A DNA stretch of 22,845 bases from Flavobacteriaceae bacterium (GTDB taxonomy: Bacteria; Bacteroidota; Bacteroidia; Flavobacteriales; Flavobacteriaceae), in contig CANKLK010000018.1 of the NCBI GenBank assembly GCA_947482805.1, positions 1 through 22,845 of the forward strand. Direction: 5' to 3'. The number at the start of each line of letters is the position of its first letter. The stretch's first letter is position 1. Of this stretch, positions 1-7,274 are shown in pieces. The notes beneath the pieces were generated by a model, which saw only the letters and a list, made by a program, of their open reading frames with translations, had not been told where the DNA came from and searched no databases. A program made the position numbers and the translations under genes.

Positions 1-753
<753 letters not shown>

Positions 754-764
754 TTATTTGTTTT

Positions 765-792
765 AAGCTTTAAGCTATAGGCTATAAGCTAG
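765..792. repeat. Left 7-bp tandem repeat array flanking the four-helix gene
   Basis: Four 7-bp units sit head to tail: AAGCTTT (765-771), AAGCTAT (772-778), AGGCTAT (779-785) and AAGCTAG (786-792). The array overlaps the last codons and stop of the four-helix gene and ends 15 bp downstream of it, just before the groEL start. Read inward the unit is TAAGCTA. The mirror-image array at 1141-1168 reads TAAGCNN inward from the other side. Confidence 0.85.
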
Positions 793-1138
793 TTAACTTT
801 TCTTTGAGTTTGTATATTTTACTTTTAATTGTATTGATTTGAATTTCTAATGTTTCAAATTTTTCATTTGAAACATAACTTAAATCTTTTGATAAGATAA
901 GTAGATACTCTGTTTCATTTGCTGAGCCTAGAGCAATATTGAGAAATTGATTGAATTCTTTATCACTGTTTCTTCCTGTTCCTTCACTAATATTGGTTGG
1001 AATAGAAAGGGCAGCCCTTCTGATTTGATTTGTTAATACATATAATTCTTCTTTTGGAAAATCAGAAGTAATTTTGTAAACTTCTAAAGTAAAAGAATGA
1101 CTTAATTGCCAAATATCATATTTTTTAAAATCTCTCAT
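782..1138 (-). CDS. Four-helix bundle protein (23S rRNA intervening-sequence / S23 family)
   Basis: This 118-residue protein opens MRDFKKYDIWQLSHSFTLEV and has the family signature: an N-terminal F-x-x-Y-D-I-W-Q helix, the segment TNQIRRAALSIPTNISEG (about residues 36-53) and the F-L-N-I-A-L-G-S-A-N-E-T-E stretch (65-77), then a Lys-rich last helix. These proteins form pentameric four-helix bundles. The family was first found encoded inside intervening sequences of 23S rRNA, and relatives (Avd) serve diversity-generating retroelements. No cellular function is established for the stand-alone bacteroidete versions. Here the gene fills the groES-groEL gap, and its last codons (LTSL, stop) lie inside a 7-bp repeat array. 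A second inverted array starts 2 bp before its ATG. Either transfer or duplication of a minimal cassette is likely. Family assignment is firm; function is unknown. Confidence 0.88.
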   Translation of the reverse strand: MRDFKKYDIWQLSHSFTLEVYKITSDFPKEELYVLTNQIRRAALSIPTNISEGTGRNSDKEFNQFLNIALGSANETEYLLILSKDLSYVSNEKFETLEIQINTIKSKIYKLKEKLTSL

Positions 1139-1140
1139 GC

Positions 1141-1168
1141 CTATTACTTACAGCTTATTGCTTACAGC
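1141..1168. repeat. Right 7-bp tandem repeat array flanking the four-helix gene (inverted)
   Basis: Four 7-bp units are visible: CTATTAC (1141-1147), TTACAGC (1148-1154), TTATTGC (1155-1161) and TTACAGC (1162-1168). On the minus strand they read TAAGCAA, TAAGCTG, TAAGTAA, inverted relative to the left array. The array fills exactly the space between the groES stop codon (1171-1173) and the start of the four-helix gene (1138). Confidence 0.82.
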
Positions 1169-1170
1169 TG

Positions 1171-1446
1171 TTATATAATTGCAAGAATATCATCCTCTCG
1201 CATGATTAAATAATCTTTACCATTGAACTTTAAATCTGTTCCGGCATATTTACCATAAAGCACTGTGTCACCTATTTTTACAGTTAATGGTTCGTCTTTT
1301 TTTCCGTTTCCTACTGCAACAACGGTTCCTTTTTGTGGTTTTTCTTTTGCGGTGTCAGGAATAATAATCCCCGAAGCAGTTTGAGTTTCAGCGGCAGCAG
1401 GTTCAATAATTACTCTGTCTGAAAGAGGTTTAATGTTTAATGCCAT
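1171..1446 (-). CDS. groES: 10 kDa co-chaperonin GroES
   Basis: GroES forms the seven-membered lid of the GroEL folding chamber. The 91-residue product is full length. It starts [16 protein letters not shown], which matches the conserved K-P-L-x-D-R-V beta strand. It has the mobile-loop region [18 protein letters not shown] (about 23-40), which contacts GroEL, and ends in the conserved R-E-D-D-I-L-A-I-I. It is first in the chaperonin operon, transcribed leftward toward groEL, and starts about 80 bp downstream of the secG terminator. No CIRCE operator (TTAGCACTC-N9-GAGTGCTAA) and no clear TAnnTTTG box were found upstream, so its heat-shock control is not visible here. Confidence 0.98.
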   Translation of the reverse strand: MALNIKPLSDRVIIEPAAAETQTASGIIIPDTAKEKPQKGTVVAVGNGKKDEPLTVKIGDTVLYGKYAGTDLKFNGKDYLIMREDDILAII

Positions 1447-1527
1447 AATTATATTTATTTATTTTTATTAGAATTTTTTTTAGGTTTTCAGAAATTATGC
1501 CATCTACTTAAAGCTGTCATTTTTTCT

Positions 1528-1560
1528 AAAAAAAATGCCAGCATGTCAGTGCTGGCATAA
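1528..1560 (-). terminator. Rho-independent terminator after secG
   Basis: A perfect 9-bp stem, ATGCCAGCA (1535-1543) with TGCTGGCAT (1550-1558), closes a 6-nt loop. On the minus strand it is followed by eight T (1535-1528). It lies just downstream of the secG stop and separates the envelope block from groES. On the plus strand it is also followed by a T run (1561-1567), but no plus-strand gene ends here. Confidence 0.92.
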
Positions 1561-1577
1561 TTTTTTTGTAATACAAA

Positions 1578-1910
1578 TTATTTTTTTGGAGTCTTTACTG
1601 GTTTAGCCGGAGTCGTAGTAGTTGTTTTTGGCGCAACGTTTTCTTTTTCGTCAACGATTTTTGAATTAGAATCGCTCATGCTTCCGGAGAAACTCAAACT
1701 TGACAATAAAATTAATATTATTAATATGGCTGCCAAAGTCCAAGTACTCTTGTCTAAAAAGTCGGTTGTTTTTTGAACTCCACCCATTTGTGTTGATCCA
1801 CCCAAAGAAGAAGATAAACCGCCTCCTTTAGGGTTTTGTACCATAATTACTATGATTAATAAAAAACAAACTATTGTTATTAATACTAAAAAGATTGTAA
1901 ATGTGCTCAT
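1578..1910 (-). CDS. secG: Preprotein translocase subunit SecG
   Basis: SecG is the small accessory subunit of the SecYEG channel in the inner membrane and assists SecA-driven export. The 110-residue product has two membrane helices (about 3-24 and 58-77) and the family-defining cytoplasmic loop between them: V-Q-N-P-K-G-G-G-L-S-S-S-L-G-G-S. A charged Thr/Lys/Pro-rich tail, common in Bacteroidetes SecG, follows. It starts only 3 bp after the stop of the TPR-like gene and so is translated from the same message. The terminator at 1528-1560 ends the unit. ATG at 1908-1910 is the only sensible start. Confidence 0.96.
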   Translation of the reverse strand: MSTFTIFLVLITIVCFLLIIVIMVQNPKGGGLSSSLGGSTQMGGVQKTTDFLDKSTWTLAAILIILILLSSLSFSGSMSDSNSKIVDEKENVAPKTTTTTPAKPVKTPKK

Positions 1911-1913
1911 TAC

Positions 1914-2729
1914 TTAATTATTATTTTGTTGTAAAATTTTAATATCCGAAATTCGGTTTGCAAAGAAACTACTTTTTTCTGGATATTTCAAAATTAATAT
2001 TTCATAGGCTTGAATTGCTTTTGAATATTTTTTTTGTTCCAAATACACCCGGGCTAAAGTTTCAGTCATCAAGGGTGAAGTGTCTTCCAAAATTACCTCA
2101 ATCACTGGAACTGTTGCGTCTTTTGCTATTGGAGTTATCTTCGGATTGTTTTCTATAAATTTGTCAATTAAATCTAACTTTTTCTTTTTGTCGTCATCAA
2201 TTGATGACTTAATTTCTTCTCTGATAATAGGTTCTAATCGCGATAATTGCAACCATTCCTGGAACGAATGTTTCTCATTTTTAGAAAATTCTAATGGTTT
2301 CCCGATGGCTAATTTTTCTTCGGGTTTTTGTTCTTCATTTGAAGTTGCTTTTTTTATGGAAGTTAAGATTGATTGTTCTAATGCATCTACCACAGGCTGA
2401 TTGGCTTCCAAAACAATATGTTCGCTTCCAATGACACTCATGTTCATTAACTCTTCAAGTTTCTTTTCATATAATCCTTTTTGGACAGAAACAAAAGAAT
2501 CGGAAGTTATAAAGTCGAATAATATACTCCTATCTGTTGTAAATGCAGCAGAAACTTTTAGAGCATAATTATAATTAAAACTGTCTTGATTATAAAGATG
2601 TTTTAACTTCAATACACGGGCACTTTGAAAATAAGGGAACGCACTTAGAACATTGTCCAATGTTGCAGCATACCTATCATTGATAGCATCAGGTTTATTT
2701 AATAAATAGGTATAATCTGTTAAGTTCAT
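1914..2729 (-). CDS. Cytoplasmic TPR-like protein in the lptE-secG block
   Basis: The protein has about 271 residues with no signal peptide. The C-terminus carries one recognisable tetratricopeptide-type helix pair: T-E-T-L-A-R-V-Y-L-E-Q-K-K-Y-S-K-A-I-Q-A-Y-E-I-L. TPRs mediate protein-protein contacts. The rest is a mostly helical N-terminal half (FPYFQSARVLKLKHLYN) and a charged central linker; I know no function for it. The open frame extends to an ATG at 2756, overlapping lptE by 23 bp. The in-frame ATG at 2727-2729 (MNLTDYTYLLNKPDA) leaves a 4-bp gap after the lptE stop and is preferred. It lies between lptE and secG in a tight operon, an order I recall as common in flavobacteria, which hints at an envelope-related role. 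Confidence 0.8.
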   Translation of the reverse strand: MNLTDYTYLLNKPDAINDRYAATLDNVLSAFPYFQSARVLKLKHLYNQDSFNYNYALKVSAAFTTDRSILFDFITSDSFVSVQKGLYEKKLEELMNMSVIGSEHIVLEANQPVVDALEQSILTSIKKATSNEEQKPEEKLAIGKPLEFSKNEKHSFQEWLQLSRLEPIIREEIKSSIDDDKKKKLDLIDKFIENNPKITPIAKDATVPVIEVILEDTSPLMTETLARVYLEQKKYSKAIQAYEILILKYPEKSSFFANRISDIKILQQNNN

Positions 2730-2733
2730 CAAA

Positions 2734-3237
2734 TTACCATTTGGCCAAAGACTCATTAAAGATATCTTGTGTTATACGTTCATAAATTTCATCGATATAA
2801 TCATTTAATACAGATCCTGTCGGAAGTGAATTTCCACTATAATCTCTGTAAAATGAAAAACGTTTCTCAAAATTATCGGCTTCTTTATTTTTGTTGCTAA
2901 AACGAACATTGACCGAAATAGTCAATCTGCTTTCAGCGGCAGTTTGAGCAGCTGTTGCTTGCATCGGTGTAATTCGGTATTCTACAATTTCACCTTCATA
3001 AAGCAAATCTCCATTTGAATTCGTCAAACTCAAATTGGTTTGATTTTGAATAATTTCTTGAAGTTTGATGGTAAATTTTCTATCAATTCCGGGCTCAATT
3101 AATTCTGCATTATTTTGAAAAAAATTCACCTGAAATGTTTTGGCATCTATAGGTTTAGCACCGGTAAAGTTATATACGGAACAGCTATTGAGACAAATTG
3201 CGAGTATAATAAAAGAAATTAATTTTAAAAACTTCAT
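2734..3237 (-). CDS. lptE: LPS-assembly lipoprotein LptE
   Basis: LptE plugs the LptD barrel in the outer membrane and helps insert lipopolysaccharide. The 167-residue product has a lipoprotein signal (MKFLKLISFIILAICLNSC), with lipidation expected at Cys19 (lipobox L-N-S-C). After this comes the family pattern seen in Bacteroidetes LptE: V-Y-N-F-T-G-A-K-P near the N-terminus, then L-S-L-T-N-S-N-G-D-L-L-Y-E-G-E-I and a beta-rich segment with R-L-T-I-S-V-N-V-R-F. Length is typical. It is followed almost directly by the TPR-like gene. Upstream a 41-bp gap separates it from an accessory lipoprotein gene that appears to interrupt an otherwise conserved order. Confidence 0.9.
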   Translation of the reverse strand: MKFLKLISFIILAICLNSCSVYNFTGAKPIDAKTFQVNFFQNNAELIEPGIDRKFTIKLQEIIQNQTNLSLTNSNGDLLYEGEIVEYRITPMQATAAQTAAESRLTISVNVRFSNKNKEADNFEKRFSFYRDYSGNSLPTGSVLNDYIDEIYERITQDIFNESLAKW

Positions 3238-3278
3238 CGTAATAATTAAAGACCGCTAAAGTAATTCTTTATTTTGAA

Positions 3279-4208
3279 TTATGGAAGTACATCAACTTGG
3301 TAGTAGTAATGGGAGTTTGTAAAGCTAGATTCAAAAACACCATTAGAAAAATTTTCTTGTGTAAGTATTTCTATTTTATTATTTGAGTAAAATAGCATTC
3401 CAAATGAATGAGTCTCGGGATCTCCCGTGGCATAACGTTGATTTTCTTTGATGTTAATGGAAGAAATTCCGTTATTAAAAAAATGGGGATCAAGTATTGA
3501 TTTTATCCTTAATACTGGTAGTGTAGCAGTTTTTAATGGGTTTATAACTGTTCCATAATTAAAATTTACTTCAACATCACTACTATTAGTTCCAAAACCT
3601 GACATACTTATTAAATTTCCATTTTCATATTGAAAAGAAAATTCAGTTTGGACATCATCACCTTCATCAGGGAAATCAAAGAAATTTAAATAATGTGTTG
3701 CTATGCCATCAGTATTTAAATCACAAGAAAAACTTTCGTTTCCTATAGTGTAGTAATAGCGGTTTTCAGAAATACTATAATTGTATTGTTTTCCATTGAT
3801 GCTTGTAATCTTGTTATTAGAATCGTAGGTAATAAGGTAGTTTTCTGTCGGCGAACCCAAACTATATTTTGTATCCTGGACAATATTGTTATTTATATCG
3901 TAAACAAATGATTCTATTAATTCGTTGTTAGAGTTGGTTATACTGGTTAATAATCCTTCTGAATTAAAATTCCATCGTTTTTCAAATGTTGTCCCCGGAT
4001 AAAAATCAACCCTTTTTAATAAATTTGGGTTGACAGTTGAACTACTGTCTTCACTAATACAAGAAAATAATGTAATAGTAATGATAAAAAGTAAAATAAT
4101 TTTTTTACTAGCGCCAGTTATTAATTGGTGTTCATGATTTGAGCTTGAAAGGTATACTGATGCAATAATCTTTGATTTCATGGTAATCGATTTGGGTGGC
4201 GTAAACAT
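3279..4208 (-). CDS. Putative surface lipoprotein with YD/RHS-like beta strands, unknown function
   Basis: I do not recognise a named family. The product is up to 309 residues. A hydrophobic stretch (KKIILLFIITITLF) ends at a lipobox-like L-F-S-C, Cys50 counted from the first ATG, then a Ser/Thr-rich spacer. The body is built of repeated Tyr-Asp/Asn-rich strands (S-F-V-Y-D-I-N-N-N-I, L-I-T-Y-D-S-N-N-K-I-T-S-I, F-S-F-Q-Y-E-N-G-N-L-I), resembling YD/RHS-type repeats or the beta-rich domains of flavobacterial lipoproteins. The start is uncertain: ATGs at 4206-4208 and 4179-4181 both leave an unusually long polar leader before the hydrophobic core, and no start codon lies just ahead of KKIILLF. 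It is probably an accessory gene inserted between the sigma-54 activator and lptE. Confidence 0.7.
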   Translation of the reverse strand: MFTPPKSITMKSKIIASVYLSSSNHEHQLITGASKKIILLFIITITLFSCISEDSSSTVNPNLLKRVDFYPGTTFEKRWNFNSEGLLTSITNSNNELIESFVYDINNNIVQDTKYSLGSPTENYLITYDSNNKITSINGKQYNYSISENRYYYTIGNESFSCDLNTDGIATHYLNFFDFPDEGDDVQTEFSFQYENGNLISMSGFGTNSSDVEVNFNYGTVINPLKTATLPVLRIKSILDPHFFNNGISSINIKENQRYATGDPETHSFGMLFYSNNKIEILTQENFSNGVFESSFTNSHYYYQVDVLP

Positions 4209-4234
4209 AAAAAAGGATTTACTAAATAAAAAAT

Positions 4235-5497
4235 TTACAGGTCGTACTGCTTAATTTTTCGATAAAGTGTTCTTTCAGAGATGCCTAATTCATCTGCCGC
4301 TGCTTTTCTTTTGCCTTTATGACGGTCCAAAGATTTCTTTATAAGTTCAATTTCTTTTTGTTCTAATTTCAATACTTCTTCTTCGTCAATTGTTTCAGCC
4401 ATTAGGTAATTTGTATCATCATCATCGTCAAATTCCTCTTGTTCTGCATCATTTTGGGAAGCCATTTCATTCAGTCTTGGTTCGTCAGCAAAATTGGAAA
4501 TAGTTTCTTCTTTTTGTCCAAAAACTTTCTGAATTAAATTCTTGTTTGTTTCCTGCACTTTAGAACTTCCGTTTTGAATTAATTCTAATGTCAATTTTTT
4601 CAAATCATGCAAATCACTTTTCATGTCGAAAAGCACTTTGTATAAAATATCTCTTTCGGTAGAAAAATCATTTTCCGATTTTTTCCCACTAATAACCGAA
4701 GGTAGAGAACTGCCTTCAATAGGAAGATAAGATTGTAAAGTAGCTAATGATATATCTCGGTTAGTTTCCAAAACCGAAAGTTGTTCAGCGAAATTTCTAA
4801 GTTGACGAATGTTTCCGCTCCAACGGTATTTTTGTAAAAATTGAATAGCTTCCTCACTCAGTTTCACGTGAGGCATTTTGTATTTATGGGCAAAATCGGA
4901 AGCGAATTTCCGAAACAATAAATGAATATCCTCTTTTCTGTCACGCAATGGTGGCAAAGGAATATCAACGGTACTCAAACGGTAGTATAAATCTTCACGG
5001 AATTTACCTTTCTCGATAGCATCAAATAAATTCACATTGGTCGCCGCTACGATACGAACATTCGTTTTTTGTGCTTGTGACGAACCTACTTTCATAAATT
5101 CGCCGTTTTCCAAAACACGAAGCAAACGCACTTGTGTAGACAAAGGCAATTCGCCTACTTCATCTAGGAAAATCGTTCCGCCATCGGCCACTTCAAAATA
5201 GCCCTGACGCTCAGTATTGGCACCTGTAAACGAGCCTTTTTCATGCCCAAAAAGTTCGCTGTCAATCGTTCCTTCTGGAATAGCACCACAGTTTACTGCA
5301 ATGTATTTTCCGTGTTTTCTATGCGAAAGCGAATGAATAATTCTGGGAATACTTTCTTTACCAACACCACTTTCGCCCACCACCAATACCGAGATATCAG
5401 TAGGAGCAACTTGTATTGCTTTTTCTATAGCACGATTCAGTTTTGGGTCATTTCCAATAATCTCAAATCGTTGTTTTATGTTTTGAATTGTTTCCAT
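4235..5497 (-). CDS. Sigma-54-dependent transcriptional activator (AAA+ and Fis-type HTH, no receiver domain)
   Basis: An enhancer-binding protein that uses ATP to open sigma-54 promoters. From METIQNIKQRFEIIGND the order is: a short N-terminus, then the AAA+ domain with Walker A GESGVGKE (41-48), the sigma-54 contact loop GSFTGA (88-93) and Walker B GGTIFLDEVGEL (106-117), then an acidic linker with a run of five Asp (about 361-365), then a Fis-like helix-turn-helix (K-R-K-A-A-A-D-E-L-G-I-S-E-R-T-L-Y-R-K) at the C-terminus. There is no N-terminal response-regulator receiver, so activity must be controlled in another way. The longest frame starts at TTG (5504-5506) inside a repeat array. ATG at 5495-5497 is the better start, giving 420 residues. 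Confidence 0.93.
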   Translation of the reverse strand: METIQNIKQRFEIIGNDPKLNRAIEKAIQVAPTDISVLVVGESGVGKESIPRIIHSLSHRKHGKYIAVNCGAIPEGTIDSELFGHEKGSFTGANTERQGYFEVADGGTIFLDEVGELPLSTQVRLLRVLENGEFMKVGSSQAQKTNVRIVAATNVNLFDAIEKGKFREDLYYRLSTVDIPLPPLRDRKEDIHLLFRKFASDFAHKYKMPHVKLSEEAIQFLQKYRWSGNIRQLRNFAEQLSVLETNRDISLATLQSYLPIEGSSLPSVISGKKSENDFSTERDILYKVLFDMKSDLHDLKKLTLELIQNGSSKVQETNKNLIQKVFGQKEETISNFADEPRLNEMASQNDAEQEEFDDDDDTNYLMAETIDEEEVLKLEQKEIELIKKSLDRHKGKRKAAADELGISERTLYRKIKQYDL

Positions 5498-5503
5498 ATT
5501 ATT

Positions 5504-5538
5504 CAATTGATAATTGATAATTAATAATGGACAATTAA
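5504..5538. repeat. 7-bp tandem repeat array, left arm
   Basis: Five 7-bp units sit in a row: CAATTGA (5504-5510), TAATTGA (5511-5517), TAATTAA (5518-5524), TAATGGA (5525-5531) and CAATTAA (5532-5538). The array faces the mirror-image array at 5555-5585 across a 16-bp core. It lies immediately upstream of the sigma-54 activator start. Confidence 0.85.
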
Positions 5539-5554
5539 TTTCTGCTTTTTAAAA

Positions 5555-5585
5555 TTATCAATTATCCATTATCAATTATTCATTG
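5555..5585. repeat. 7-bp tandem repeat array, right arm (inverted)
   Basis: On the minus strand, reading inward from 5585, the units are CAATGAA, TAATTGA, TAATGGA, TAATTGA and a final TAA. These match the left arm unit by unit, in inverted orientation. The array ends 3 bp before the miaB stop codon. The pair could fold into a long imperfect hairpin in RNA, but it has no GC-rich stem and T-tail of a normal terminator. Confidence 0.85.
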
Positions 5586-5587
5586 TT

Positions 5588-7036
5588 TTAATTCATTTCA
5601 CTATAGCCAATAGCTTCTCCAATCAAGGTTCCGCTAGTACAATTCGTTATTTTAACATTTACAAAATCGCCAATTTTATAGTTTTCTCTTGGGAAAACAA
5701 CCATAAAGCTTTGTGAATTTCTCCCTGATAAATCTTTGTCCGATTTTTTAGAAACTTTTTCAACTAAAACTTCAACGGTTTTGTCTACAAATTCTTTGGT
5801 TCTGATGCCGCTGTGAATACGTTGCAAATCAACAATTTCCTGAAGTCTGCGCAATTTGATTTCTTCTTTTACATCATCTTCCATTTTTCTTCCTGCTAAC
5901 GTTCCTGGTCGATCTGAATAGGAATACATATAACCAAACCCATATTTTACAGCTTCCATAAGACTTAATGTGTCTTGATGATCTGCTTCTGTTTCAGTTG
6001 GAAAACCGGCAATAATATCCTGTGTAACGCTAACATCTGGTATAATTTGATGAATTTTGTCAATCAATTGTAAATATTCTGCTCTGGTGTGCAAACGATT
6101 CATTTCTCTTAAAATTCTATCACTTCCGCTTTGAACAGGTAAATGGATGTGTTTACAGACATTAGGATATTTGGCAATAACATGCAATACTTCTTCATGC
6201 ATATCTTGCGGGTTAGATGTTGAGAAACGAATACGCATTTTCGGAAATTGAATGGCAACCATTTCTAATAATTGGTCAAAACCAACGGCAGTCGCTTTTT
6301 GCATTTCGGTGGCTTTATCAAAATCTTTTTTCAAACCGCCACCATACCAAAGATAACTATCTACATTTTGACCAAGAAGCGTAACTTCTTTATAACCATT
6401 GTGCCATAAATCTTTGATTTCAGCCAATATACTTTGTGGTTCTCGGCTACGTTCGCGACCACGAGTAAAAGGTACGACACAAAACGTACACATATTATCG
6501 CATCCTCTCGTTATCGAAACTAGAGCAGTTACACCATTGCTCATCAAACGAACTGGTGAAACATCTCCGTAAGTTTCCTCTTTAGATAAAATCACATTGA
6601 TTGCATCTCTGCCGTCTTCGACTTCCTTTAGTAAGTTGGGTAAATCCTTATATGCATCTGGACCAACAACCATGTCAACAATCTTTTCTTCGTCAAGAAA
6701 TTTCTCTTTTAAACGTTCTGCCATACAACCCAAAACACCCACTTTCATATTCGGATTTACCTCACGTTTCACAGCATTGTATTTTTCTAGACGCTTTCTA
6801 ACCGTTTGTTCCGCTTTGTCTCTGATCGAACAAGTGTTTACCAAAACCAAATCGGCTTCTTCTAATATAGTAGTGGTATTATAACCTTCGTTGGTCAAAA
6901 TGGAAGCTACAACTTCACTATCCGAAAAGTTCATCGCACAACCATAGCTTTCTATAAATAGTTTCTTTGTGTTTTCTTTTTTGTGTTCCAAAACAAGACT
7001 AGTGCCTTGTTTTTTTTCGTCAATTTCCTTTTCCAT
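5588..7036 (-). CDS. miaB: tRNA-2-methylthio-N6-dimethylallyladenosine synthase MiaB
   Basis: MiaB is a radical-SAM methylthiotransferase that adds a methylthio group to isopentenyl-adenosine 37 of tRNAs reading U-starting codons. The 482-residue protein has the three parts of the family. The N-terminal domain holds the auxiliary-cluster cysteines C33 (S-Y-G-C-A-M-N), C69 (N-T-C-S-I-R) and C104 (L-G-C-M-A-E). The radical-SAM domain has CxxxCxxC at C179, C183 and C186 (T-R-G-C-D-N-M-C-T-F-C). A C-terminal TRAM RNA-binding domain spans about 415-480. All six cluster cysteines are present, so it should be active. The methylthiotransferase RimO is a relative, but the A-M-N and V-P-F-T-R-G-R-E-R-S-R segments fit MiaB. 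It is transcribed away from topA from its own promoter. Confidence 0.96.
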   Translation of the reverse strand: MEKEIDEKKQGTSLVLEHKKENTKKLFIESYGCAMNFSDSEVVASILTNEGYNTTTILEEADLVLVNTCSIRDKAEQTVRKRLEKYNAVKREVNPNMKVGVLGCMAERLKEKFLDEEKIVDMVVGPDAYKDLPNLLKEVEDGRDAINVILSKEETYGDVSPVRLMSNGVTALVSITRGCDNMCTFCVVPFTRGRERSREPQSILAEIKDLWHNGYKEVTLLGQNVDSYLWYGGGLKKDFDKATEMQKATAVGFDQLLEMVAIQFPKMRIRFSTSNPQDMHEEVLHVIAKYPNVCKHIHLPVQSGSDRILREMNRLHTRAEYLQLIDKIHQIIPDVSVTQDIIAGFPTETEADHQDTLSLMEAVKYGFGYMYSYSDRPGTLAGRKMEDDVKEEIKLRRLQEIVDLQRIHSGIRTKEFVDKTVEVLVEKVSKKSDKDLSGRNSQSFMVVFPRENYKIGDFVNVKITNCTSGTLIGEAIGYSEMN

Positions 7037-7088
7037 TTATGCTGAATTTATTTCAGTATCTTATTAATGTTTTCGCTGATCCGGACAA

Positions 7089-7120
7089 CAAAGATAATAC
7101 TAAATTGTAAAATATGACAA
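7089..7120 (-). promoter_or_regulatory. Bacteroidetes-type promoter for miaB
   Basis: On the minus strand a perfect -7 box TATCTTTG (consensus TAnnTTTG) lies at 7096-7089. TTG at 7120-7118 is 21 bp upstream of it and fits the loose -33 element. The start codon is about 52 bp downstream. The element lies in the divergent miaB-topA gap. Confidence 0.65.
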
Positions 7121-7246
7121 GATGGCAGAGTTGTTTAACAAAAGTTATAGGATGTGAAAAAGAATGATTTGATTATAATTTTAAAAAATTATTTTGACAT
7201 TAATCGTTAAAAAATAACAGTAAAACGGAAATTTAAAAAAAACGTT

Positions 7247-7254
7247 TACTTTTG
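7247..7254 (+). promoter_or_regulatory. -7 box of topA promoter
   Basis: TACTTTTG matches the Bacteroidetes -7 consensus TAnnTTTG exactly and lies 20 bp before the topA ATG, giving a very short leader. No good TTG -33 element is seen at the expected distance. Confidence 0.6.
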
Positions 7255-7274
7255 CCGACATAAACAATCGGGAT

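Noticed and set aside
782..1138. Avd accessory protein of a diversity-generating retroelement
   Set aside because: The fold is related, but no reverse transcriptase, template repeat or variable repeat is found in the window.
1447..1534. Heat-shock operator (CIRCE) or clear promoter upstream of groES
   Set aside because: No TTAGCACTC/GAGTGCTAA pair and no TAnnTTTG box on the minus strand; the closest match (TAATTTCT) has two mismatches.
5504..5585. Rho-independent terminator for miaB
   Set aside because: The inverted arms are AT-rich and imperfect, and there is no GC-rich stem followed by a T run on the minus strand; phased 7-bp units explain the pattern better.
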